Assembly: GCA_020428615.1 (NCBI GenBank)
Contig: JAGQMO010000021.1
Location: forward strand, 1-19,068
DNA from: Patescibacteria group bacterium
Lineage (GTDB): Bacteria; Patescibacteriota; Minisyncoccia; Phycocordibacterales; UBA1006
Length of the DNA: 19,068 nucleotides
Reading direction: 5' to 3'
Part shown: positions 7,027 through 12,480 of the stretch, in pieces
Layout of the letters: each line of letters starts with the position of its first letter
How positions within the stretch are numbered: position 1 is the stretch's first letter
Position numbers and translations under genes: made by a program
The notes under the pieces: model-generated
The model's database searches: none
What the model saw: only the letters and a program-made list of their open reading frames with translations
What the model was told of the DNA's origin: nothing

Positions 7027-7032
7027 TATACT
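7027..7032 (+). promoter_or_regulatory. Candidate -10 box for the tRNA-His region
   Basis: TATACT lies 15 nt after TTGAAA (7006-7011). The predicted start near 7039 falls on the small inverted repeat TGTCT-ACAG-AGACA (7039-7052). A second TATAAT at 7119-7124 could also drive the tRNA, with a start about 25 nt before its 5' end. Confidence 0.4.
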
Positions 7033-7051
7033 ATATTTTGTCTACAGAGAC

Positions 7052-7102
7052 ATATGGTGGCTATGCAGAATAATGGTTAAGCACGGTTATTACAAGTAAT
7101 AA
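7052..7102 (+). pseudogene. Degenerate copy of the tRNA-His 5' half
   Basis: ATATGGTGGCTATG at 7052-7065 repeats exactly 100 bp downstream (7152-7165), where it forms the 5' end of tRNA-His. A second block, ACGGTTATTAC (7083-7093), matches 7171-7181 in the D-arm. The spacing between blocks is 17 nt here against 5 nt in the intact gene. The copy then runs into GGTTATTAC-AA-GTAATAACC (7085-7104), a 9-bp hairpin, and has no anticodon arm, T-arm or 3' acceptor strand. It cannot be a functional tRNA. Confidence 0.6.
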
Positions 7103-7155
7103 CCAGCTCAAGTGTTGTTATAATTCCTTTCCGCAGGTTGTCACAAAATTTATAT

Positions 7156-7228
7156 GGTGGCTATGGTATAACGGTTATTACTCCGGTTTGTGGTACCGGC
7201 AATCTGGGTTCGATTCCCAGTAGCCACC
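7156..7228 (+). tRNA. tRNA-His (anticodon GTG)
   Basis: A complete cloverleaf: acceptor GGTGGCTA pairs with TAGCCACC (8 bp including G-1 with C73, the histidine identity element), D-arm GTA/TAC, anticodon arm CCGGT-TTGTGGT-ACCGG with anticodon GTG, variable loop CAAT, and T-arm CTGGG-TTCGATT-CCCAG. CCA is not fully encoded (CAG follows C73). It reads His codons CAC and CAT. Its 5' half is partly duplicated upstream. Confidence 0.93.
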
Positions 7229-7234
7229 CAGCAT

Positions 7235-7267
7235 AGAAAAGGGCGGGGTGATTCCTCGCTCTTTTCT
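7235..7267 (+). terminator. Long hairpin after tRNA-His, probable terminator or 3' processing signal
   Basis: A 14-bp stem, 7235-7248 with 7254-7267, contains only two G-T wobbles and no mismatches, with the loop TGATT. The lower stem is AGAAAAG/CTTTTCT, giving a short T-rich 3' arm but no free T run beyond it. Confidence 0.55.
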
Positions 7268-7283
7268 CACACCAGTTGAAGTA

Positions 7284-7311
7284 TTGACTATAATATATAT
7301 TATGATATGAT
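7284..7311 (+). promoter_or_regulatory. Promoter of the 376-aa gene
   Basis: TTGACT (7284-7289), a 16-nt spacer, and TATGAT (7306-7311). The start of transcription would be near 7318, leaving a leader of about 25 nt before ATG at 7343. This leader contrasts with the leaderless pattern of the surrounding genes. Confidence 0.55.
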
Positions 7312-7342
7312 ATAAACAAATTAACTTTTAAAATCATTAACA

Positions 7343-8473
7343 ATGAAGCAAACTATTTCACGTACGATCCAGGTTTGCCTCATTACTGTGGCATCCTGGT
7401 GGATTATCAATCCAGTAGCTATATTTCTTAGCGAACAACAACCAGACGATCAACCCATTGTAGATCTCAACCTATCTGATGAACAGAAAGAAACCTTACA
7501 GGAAAACATCTTAACCTGTTATGAAGAATACGTTATGAGCGCTACGCAAAAGCTCAAGCAGGGTGGATTTCATTCAGCAAAAGAATACTTCAAGGCGTTA
7601 AAGCATACAGACTCCTTGTTGCAAAACAATGAGGTTCGCTACCTGATGGAATCCAGAATGTACCTAATTAATTTTAGGATTCATGGTTTGAAAGAAGAAC
7701 TTTTTCAAAATTTTTACAACCAAGTTCGAGCCGATCAGGTAACAAGAGATCAGATTGATGCAGCGCGTAGTCTGGTTTTCGGCGAACCGCCCGAATCCAA
7801 GTCAGTAACTTTTAGTGACTTCAGTAGTTTGTTTTACAGACTCCTCAAGTCGTACCTGTTCTTAGGACTCCTGATTATTATTGGTTCGGTCAACCGAATT
7901 TGGAGAGATTCATGGAACACCACACTCTTTGATCCCAGAGACAAACTGAAGTTCTGTCTTCAGATATTGGTGTGGCCAATAAGGTTAGGGTTGTGGTTGA
8001 GGGGGAATATTACGGTACGTCAGTACACCAAGGAACCCCTTCGAGCCCTGACTCAAAAAGAGAAAGAAATCGTTAGTAATTTCGTTAACGGTATGAAGGG
8101 TTACGCTGATCTACGTTCCTACTACGAACAGAAAGGTATCGTTGCACAACGATCGTTTCTCGTGGCAACACTCTTCCTTGTGCTATCTGTGATACCAGTT
8201 GGTTTTGCATCAACATCAGTCAACACATCGACCTTAGTCGAATTGATTGTTGTGATATCAGAACGTGAACACCCCCCAGATTTCACTCACGGTGAACCTA
8301 GAGACTATTGTTTCAAGGTCTACCTGTGTGAAGCGCCATGGTTGATACAGAAAAATATTTTTTACGTCTTGGTAAGACAGGCAGTATATATCTATGTACA
8401 GTTGGTACTACCTAAAGTCCTCTACCTTGATTCAACGTGGAGACCACCTGAAAATTTGAAGTTGTTACGCTAA
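7343..8473 (+). CDS. Unrecognised 376-aa membrane protein
   Basis: I do not recognise this protein. The N-terminus (residues 9-30) is a hydrophobic signal or anchor. A long, charged, helical stretch follows (about 40-148, with DEQKETLQENILTCYEEYV and a KLKQGGFHSAKEYFKALKH segment that resembles a TPR-like helix pair). Hydrophobic segments then lie near 165-184, 203-219, 271-290 and 336-358. Eight residues before the last segment are Cys323 and Cys329. No catalytic motif is visible. It is followed after 29 nt by the small secreted protein gene, and both genes share a similar sequence just before ATG, so they probably form one unit. Its leader and neighbour suggest a foreign origin, possibly Bacteroidota. 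Confidence 0.7.
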   Translation: MKQTISRTIQVCLITVASWWIINPVAIFLSEQQPDDQPIVDLNLSDEQKETLQENILTCYEEYVMSATQKLKQGGFHSAKEYFKALKHTDSLLQNNEVRYLMESRMYLINFRIHGLKEELFQNFYNQVRADQVTRDQIDAARSLVFGEPPESKSVTFSDFSSLFYRLLKSYLFLGLLIIIGSVNRIWRDSWNTTLFDPRDKLKFCLQILVWPIRLGLWLRGNITVRQYTKEPLRALTQKEKEIVSNFVNGMKGYADLRSYYEQKGIVAQRSFLVATLFLVLSVIPVGFASTSVNTSTLVELIVVISEREHPPDFTHGEPRDYCFKVYLCEAPWLIQKNIFYVLVRQAVYIYVQLVLPKVLYLDSTWRPPENLKLLR

Positions 8474-8502
8474 AACAATTTCTCATTTTTAAAAACATTC
8501 AC

Positions 8503-8952
8503 ATGAAAAATAATTTTTTGATCATTCTTATTCTTTTTACGAACTTTGTATTCTCTCAGGAAAAAGGAGATATCACAGAACCTTGGTCCAAAAGCCTCGG
8601 TATCATGATTGCTCCTCAGGGAGGTATTGATCTCACACGTATTGACGATGGATTTTCAAACCAGTCTAACGTATTTGTAGTTGCAAACTTCGCGAAGGGA
8701 AAAAATACCTTTACGCCGTTTTACTCGGTTACCAATTCACTTGGGATGGCGTACTCCCGTAGTTTCTTAGAAAACTATGGAATGTATGTCGTAGCAAATA
8801 AGAAGGTGTTAGCCGATGGCGGGTACCTTGGGATTGGAGCAACGAGAAGCGTTGGAAACGCATCGGTATTTGTGGAAGTTGGATCGTTGTGGAATACGTG
8901 GTCCCCAGGTTTTTATCTCGGAGCCTTCATTCCACTGACGTTTAAAATTTAA
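8503..8952 (+). CDS. Small secreted protein of flavobacterial appearance
   Basis: A 149-aa protein with a short signal peptide whose core is Ile/Leu/Phe-rich and ends in VFSQ, a cleavage style (cut before Gln) common in Flavobacteriia. The mature part is rich in Gly, Ser and aromatics with alternating hydrophobic residues (GIMIAPQGGIDL, FTPFYSVTNSLGMAYSR, GYLGIGATRSVGNASVFVEVG, GFYLGAFIPLTFKI). This resembles a small beta-barrel or the final strands of one, and it ends in a hydrophobic residue pair close to the usual outer-membrane C-terminus. An outer-membrane barrel would be odd in Patescibacteria, which lack a typical outer membrane. Function unknown; transfer from Bacteroidota is the likeliest explanation. 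Confidence 0.7.
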   Translation: MKNNFLIILILFTNFVFSQEKGDITEPWSKSLGIMIAPQGGIDLTRIDDGFSNQSNVFVVANFAKGKNTFTPFYSVTNSLGMAYSRSFLENYGMYVVANKKVLADGGYLGIGATRSVGNASVFVEVGSLWNTWSPGFYLGAFIPLTFKI

Positions 8953-8998
8953 CACGCAAATTTTAAAATAGCAGTACTCATGTACTGCTGTTTTTATT
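8941..8998 (+). terminator. Inverted repeat plus intrinsic terminator
   Basis: Two stems lie in tandem. First, TTTAAAATTT (8941-8950) pairs with AAATTTTAAA (8958-8967) across the stop codon of the secreted-protein gene. Second, AGCAGTAC (8970-8977) pairs with GTACTGCT (8982-8989) around TCAT, followed by GTTTTTATTT. The second is a good intrinsic terminator. The broken restriction gene starts within about 20 nt of its end. Confidence 0.75.
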
Positions 8999-9003
8999 TA
9001 TAA

Positions 9004-10524
9004 AATTATTCAAGCAAAAAAGGTGAGCTCAAAACTGATGAGTGGGACCGACTCAAGGGTAAATTGTTCGGGCTTGATAAACATACAAAACCACGTGTCG
9101 TTGTATCGGTATTGATGCTTCGTGAAGGTTTCGATGTGAACAATATCTGTGTGATTGTGCCTCTACGCTCGTCCCAATCAGGTATTCTGCTTGAACAAAC
9201 AATCGGTCGTGGGCTTCGTTTGATGTGGCGTGAGCCAGAGTATCAAGAAGCAAAAGAGGAAAACAGAAAGCGAGTACTTCAAGAACGTATACGACCTAAG
9301 AATGAAATTGAAGTATTGAACATTATCGAACACCCTCGTTTCCTCGAGTTCTATGATGAACTTATCGCAGACGGACTTGCTGTGGTTGAAGGCGGTGAAG
9401 ATGACGGAGAAACAAGTGGCGTTGGTGACTTCATCAATGTCGAGCTACGGGATGGTTATGAAAAGTATGATTTTCAGTTTCCAGTTATCTTACGAGAATC
9501 TGAAAAAATCATTGAACCCAAAGATTTTGATGTAAATAAACTGCAACAATTCCCGATGTCTTTTGAAGAAATCAAAAAGATTCTCCCAAAAGGTGAAAGA
9601 TTTGTCTCACAAGAAGTTACTAGTGGTACACGCTATGGTGACTTTGATGTACATAGTGGTGTTATGTCAGCAACAAGCTATAACGATTATGTGAGTCGTT
9701 TAGTAAGAAGAGTAATGACATTGGTTTCTGAAAAATCAGAGGACACTATCAAGGCACGTAGAAATGCGAGTGAAGTACAATTTCCACTCCTACAATTGTA
9801 TACTCCTCAAATTGCAGGACTTGTTGATGCATACTTGAAAAAACGGTTGTTTGGTCAGGAAATCGACCCTCATCAAGATGATAATTGGCGAGTATTTATG
9901 ATGAAAGATGTTGCAGAGGCAGTGGTAAAAAACATTACAACATACATCATAAAAATCCAGGAAGAGACCGAGGTGAATGAATATGAGATGATGTATCGAA
10001 ATCTTTCCGAGGTTACCACCTTGAGAATGAGAGAAGGTTCTTCACTAGAAACACACAAGACGATATATGAGAGAACCTCTTTCCCTGCGCGGAGTGGAAA
10101 CCTTGAAAAATCTTTTATCGAGTACGCAAATACAGATGGTGAAGTAGATGCTTTTGCAAAAATTGTTGAATACAAGCATACCTTTATTCGATTCAAATAT
10201 ATTCGAGAAGACGGGATGTTGGCACACTACCACCCAGACTTTTTGGTTCGTATAGGGAGCAAGATATATATTGTTGAGACGAAGTCAGAAAAAGATACTT
10301 CTCATCCAAACGTAAAAAGGAAGAAAAAATCTGTGTTGAATTGGGTTGAGAAGATAAACAAGTTGCCAGAAGAACATCGACAAGGGTTTACGTGGTCATA
10401 TGTACTACTTGGTGAAGATGTATTCTATGATTTCAAAAACAAGGGGGCGACAATGAAACAGCTACTTGACTATGCAACAATGAGATATGATTCAGGGGCA
10501 AGTATTCAGGGTAAGCTTTTATAG
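9004..10524 (+). pseudogene. Type III restriction enzyme (Res), C-terminal half only
   Basis: The open frame runs from a stop at 9001-9003 and contains the end of an SF2 helicase domain and the nuclease. Counting from TTG at 9064, the helicase part shows motif V-like LREGFDVNNICVIVPLRSS (19-37) and motif VI QTIGRGLRL (45-53). The C-terminal PD-(D/E)xK nuclease has PDFLV (Asp392) and IVETKSEK (Glu405, Lys407). Walker A, the DExH box and the rest of helicase domain 1 are missing: family members are usually about twice this length. Codons 9016-9063 already read like family sequence (GELKTDEWDRLKGKLFG), so the gene was cut rather than newly started. No mod methyltransferase is in the window. It cannot restrict DNA as it stands, although the nuclease domain is intact. 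Confidence 0.85.
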
Positions 10525-10528
10525 GTAT

Positions 10529-10666
10529 ATGGACTACGACGAAGAAACAAAACAAATGTCTGATGACTACGGGATAGATATTGAAGAAGCTGAACAAGCT
10601 CGAGAGCTGATGGATGAGTATGGCATTGATGAGGATGATGCTGTTGAACTTCAAGAATATCTGTAA
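10529..10666 (+). CDS. 45-aa acidic protein with two internal repeats
   Basis: This short frame starts 4 nt after the restriction gene stop and reads in full from ATG to TAA. The protein is strongly acidic and contains a tandem motif: SDDYGIDIEEAEQARELM then DEYGIDEDDAVELQEYL, each a D-[DE]-Y-G-I-D turn followed by an acidic helix. This regular design argues for a real gene rather than chance. I do not know the family. Its position suggests it was co-transcribed with the restriction enzyme and may be an accessory subunit, a regulator or a DNA-mimic-like protein; that is inference. A strong terminator follows 23 nt later. Confidence 0.65.
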   Translation: MDYDEETKQMSDDYGIDIEEAEQARELMDEYGIDEDDAVELQEYL

Positions 10667-10689
10667 AATAGTGAAATCTGGTGTGAGGT

Positions 10690-10717
10690 AAAAAGAGCCC
10701 ATAACAAGGCTCTTTTT
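10690..10717 (+). terminator. Intrinsic terminator after the restriction remnant operon
   Basis: AAAAAGAGCC (10690-10699) pairs with GGCTCTTTTT (10708-10717) around an 8-nt loop. It insulates the downstream promoter at 10722. Confidence 0.85.
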
Positions 10718-10721
10718 AGTA

Positions 10722-10750
10722 TTGACAATATATTTCACATATGCTATTAT
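10722..10750 (+). promoter_or_regulatory. Near-consensus sigma-70-type promoter
   Basis: TTGACA (10722-10727), a 17-nt spacer, and TATTAT (10745-10750) preceded by TGC, which gives an extended -10. It is the best promoter in the window. The start would be near 10757, leaving a leader of about 62 nt before the 67-aa gene. Confidence 0.8.
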
Positions 10751-10755
10751 ATGAT

Positions 10756-10798
10756 CACTGTCATACGATTTGATAGTGCGTACTCGACGTATTTCGAG
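10756..10798 (+). promoter_or_regulatory. Two hairpins in the 5' leader of the 67-aa gene
   Basis: CACTGTCA (10756-10763) pairs with TGATAGTG (10771-10778) with one G-T wobble, and CTCGA (10783-10787) pairs with TCGAG (10794-10798). The first hairpin begins essentially at the predicted transcript 5' end and could protect the RNA. A CTCGA/TCGAG hairpin recurs in the 3' part of the same transcript. Confidence 0.5.
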
Positions 10799-10818
10799 CA
10801 ACTTCAAAACTCAATACA

Positions 10819-11022
10819 ATGGTTCTAACGAAAGAACGTAAAGGTGAGATAGCAGACAAATTGCTAACCGAGTTTTTCAAGAAAGAGCGTATCCAGCTTA
10901 ACTCTGACGAGTTCAAGAGAAAAATTGGAAATCTTTCAAAAAGCTTGGATGTTCCCAAAGAGGAACTGACAGCTTATCTTCAAGAGAAGATTGAAAATAT
11001 GGTTGCAGATATGTTTGCTTAA
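10819..11022 (+). CDS. 67-aa conserved-looking helical protein, unknown function
   Basis: A 67-aa soluble, all-helical and highly charged protein (KERKGEIADKLLTEFFKKERI, then FKRKIGNLSKSLDVPKEEL, then LQEKIENMVADMF). The helix spacing and the phrase IGNLSKSLDVPKEEL recall a small helix-turn-helix or ribosome-associated protein, but I recognise no family. The start follows a 62-nt structured leader from a near-consensus promoter, and no Shine-Dalgarno is visible before ATG (AAACTCAATACA). The stop is followed by a candidate structured RNA and a terminator, so the transcript would be about 410 nt, of which only half is coding. Strong expression is expected from the promoter. Confidence 0.7.
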   Translation: MVLTKERKGEIADKLLTEFFKKERIQLNSDEFKRKIGNLSKSLDVPKEELTAYLQEKIENMVADMFA

Positions 11023-11033
11023 ACCCAAAAGCA

Positions 11034-11134
11034 CTCACAACAAGGTTGAACTTCTAGGAAGTTCCTAAAAGGGTAAGTGTATGACCTCGATACTATCGAG
11101 AACACAACAGAATAAGAACCTCTCCTCTTGTGAG
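11034..11134 (+). ncRNA. Candidate structured RNA downstream of the 67-aa gene
   Basis: A 101-nt region folds into a closed multi-branch shape. The outer stem is CTCACAA (11034-11040) with TTGTGAG (11128-11134). An inner stem AGGTT (11043-11047) with AACCT (11117-11121) lies across a 2x6 internal loop. Two hairpins sit inside: GAACTT-CTAGG-AAGTTC (11048-11064) and CTCGAT-ACT-ATCGAG (11086-11100). TAGGAA-G-TTCCTA (11055-11067) could form instead of the first hairpin. No open frame of note is present, and a terminator follows at once. It matches no RNA family I can recall. It may be a processed small RNA or a 3'-UTR element. Confidence 0.45.
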
Positions 11135-11139
11135 AACCT

Positions 11140-11169
11140 AGCCGCCATCATTTGATGCGGGGCTTTTTT
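11140..11169 (+). terminator. Intrinsic terminator of the 67-aa gene / structured RNA
   Basis: AGCCGCCATC pairs with GATGCGGGGCT (one mismatch and one bulge) around ATTT, followed by a T6 run. Confidence 0.8.
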
Positions 11170-11170
11170 A

Positions 11171-11272
11171 TTAAGAAATAGTGAAAACATCCGTAGGGTA
11201 AAAAGTCGGAATATAAATTGTCGCATCATTTTTCTCTTCAAAAATAGTTCTAACTTCCTCTACGACGTTACG
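11171..11272 (-). pseudogene. C-terminal tail of an unidentified truncated gene
   Basis: On the minus strand about 33 codons end at TAA (11173-11171) and read like ordinary protein: NVVEEVRTIFEEKND followed by an aromatic-rich end. The frame continues further upstream, but only as the antisense of the ABC ATPase fragment, where it has no credible protein character. The likeliest reading is that the 3' end of a lost minus-strand gene was joined head-on to the ABC fragment near 11270. The original product cannot be named. Confidence 0.35.
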
Positions 11273-11273
11273 A

Positions 11274-11729
11274 CAAATCTTTCGGAGTCTGACAGTGCGG
11301 GAGAATCTTGAAATGGGTGGCATTACTCTTTCAAATCGATCACTCTTGAGAGAACGGATTGCAGAAGTGTTAAAAATTTTCCCCGATCTCACTAACAAAT
11401 TGAACGATCGTTCAGGGAGTCTCTCGGGTGGACAACAACAGATGCTCGCTATTGCGCGTGGTCTCATTACCGATCCGAAGGTACTCCTCCTCGATGAGCC
11501 ATCACTTGGACTTTCGCCGAAACTGGTAAAAGAAGTGTTTGCAAAAATCAAAGAAATCAATAATACGCGCGGGACGGCGATTGTCATTGTTGAGCACAAT
11601 ATTAAATCAATCTTGGATATTGTGGACCGAGCATACCTTCTCGACAAAGGGAAGCTTGTTACGGTAGACACACCGAAAAATATTCTCGAATCAACACTGC
11701 TTGAAGATGTCTTTATGGCAAAAATATAA
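11274..11729 (+). pseudogene. LivF-type ABC transporter ATPase, C-terminal fragment
   Basis: The fragment matches the second half of a branched-chain amino acid type ABC ATPase (LivF-like). It begins at FRSLTVRENLEMGG (GTG at 11295 gives MRENLEMGG), then carries the ABC signature LSGGQQQ (residues 43-49 from that GTG), Walker B LLLDEPS (64-70), the D-loop, and the H-loop histidine in VEHN (His101), ending in the family tail IPKNIL-like region and FMAKI. Walker A and the Q-loop, about 90 residues, are missing, so it cannot bind ATP normally. No permease or binding-protein genes are nearby. It starts at the point where a minus-strand gene tail ends. Confidence 0.8.
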
Positions 11730-11730
11730 A

Positions 11731-11753
11731 AATCAGCTCTTGCGCTGATTTTT
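11731..11753. terminator. Terminator shared by the ABC fragment and the VTT-type gene
   Basis: AATCAGC (11731-11737) pairs with GCTGATT (11744-11750) around TCTTGC. A-rich sequence on the left and a T5 run on the right let it act in both directions; the minus-strand gene ends at 11752. Confidence 0.75.
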
Positions 11754-12414
11754 ATTCCCACTTTTTGATGATTTGATAAATTCCATACATACTGATTAAT
11801 CCAATTACAATAATGATTACCGTGAGTTTAACAGATTGAATGCGGGCACTGTATCCCAAGAGTGCGATGCTGGTATTCAACAACGTGATCCCGAGCATCC
11901 ATGTACCGAGGTATCGTTTAAATCGCATTTTTGAAATTCCAGCGATGTACCCTGTGATGTTTGAGGTTCCAACAGGAATGAGCGCCAGGAGAAACACAAT
12001 CTTTGTGTTCAGTTGGTCTGCGTATCGTTTCATTTTTGGGAATTTCTTTATCATAAATTTTCTTGCCAACTTTCTCCCGATGAAAAAATTACCGCTTGCC
12101 CCGAGCATCTCGGCAATGAGATTTAATCCAATAGCAAGGAGCGGGTGAAATAGATAGCCACCGACCAATACAATAACAGAACTCGTAATTGGACTGAGTA
12201 CGCTCAGGGTAACCAAGAGCAGATACACCAACCACGAAAAAATCCCAGCGCTCTGTATGATCTCCATAAGGTGCTCTTGACTCAACGTACGTTCAACGGA
12301 AATCGAATTTCTCGAATACAAAAAGAGTAGCAATCCGCCCAATACAAAAACATACACAATGATTTTACGCCAAGAGAATGCTTTTGCAGTCAGATTGCTG
12401 TAGAGTGTTTTCAT
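11752..12414 (-). CDS. VTT-domain (DedA/TVP38-type) membrane protein
   Basis: A 220-aa polytopic membrane protein. After an N-terminal helix (about residues 17-34) it shows the VTT/SNARE-associated pattern: a proline- and glycine-rich re-entrant region (PITSSVIVLVGGYLFHPLLAIG), G-ASGNFFIGRKLARKF, and a second re-entrant segment (LLALIPVGTSNITGYIAGISKMRFKRYL), where the conserved positions are F/L-x-R-x-x-P in many relatives but the Arg is replaced here. Family members act in lipid scrambling or envelope integrity. Unlike most genes here, it has a Shine-Dalgarno (AAGGAG, 9 nt before ATG) and a normal leader. It lies downstream of the GH18 gene on the same strand, with a terminator between. Confidence 0.82.
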   Translation of the reverse strand: MKTLYSNLTAKAFSWRKIIVYVFVLGGLLLFLYSRNSISVERTLSQEHLMEIIQSAGIFSWLVYLLLVTLSVLSPITSSVIVLVGGYLFHPLLAIGLNLIAEMLGASGNFFIGRKLARKFMIKKFPKMKRYADQLNTKIVFLLALIPVGTSNITGYIAGISKMRFKRYLGTWMLGITLLNTSIALLGYSARIQSVKLTVIIIVIGLISMYGIYQIIKKWE

Positions 12415-12423
12415 AGGTTCTTA

Positions 12424-12460
12424 CTCCTTGATTATAGTACAGAGAGAAACGAAAAAACAA
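12424..12460 (-). promoter_or_regulatory. Promoter and ribosome binding site of the VTT-type gene
   Basis: On the minus strand TTGTTT (12460-12455), an 18-nt spacer and TATAAT (12436-12431) are followed by AAGGAG (12429-12424), 9 nt before ATG. This is the one clear Shine-Dalgarno in the window. The -35 box overlaps the terminator of the preceding gene. Confidence 0.6.
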
Positions 12461-12480
12461 TGGCTGATGCTATTGTTTTT
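12452..12480 (-). terminator. Terminator of the GH18 gene
   Basis: CAATGGC pairs with GCTATTG (one G-T) around TGAT, flanked by A6 and T5 runs. Read on the minus strand it starts at the GH18 stop codon and ends in a T6 run. Confidence 0.75.

Noticed and set aside
7056..7140. A second complete tRNA upstream of tRNA-His
   Set aside because: After the 5' acceptor-like and D-arm-like parts there is no 7-nt anticodon loop, no TTCRANY T-loop and no AGCCACC strand.
7229..9015. Integrated element with tRNA-His 3' attachment repeats
   Set aside because: I found no second copy of the T-arm or 3' end of tRNA-His downstream and no integrase gene in the block; only the 5' half is duplicated, upstream.
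9064..9066. TTG as a genuine start of a short restriction protein
   Set aside because: No -10 box or ribosome binding site precedes it, and the in-frame codons before it already resemble family sequence, so truncation explains the frame better.
11171..11761. Long minus-strand open frame of 196 codons opposite the ABC fragment
   Set aside because: The plus strand carries unmistakable ABC ATPase motifs over 11277-11729, so most of this frame is antisense. Only its last ~33 codons, outside the ABC homology, are kept as a possible gene tail.
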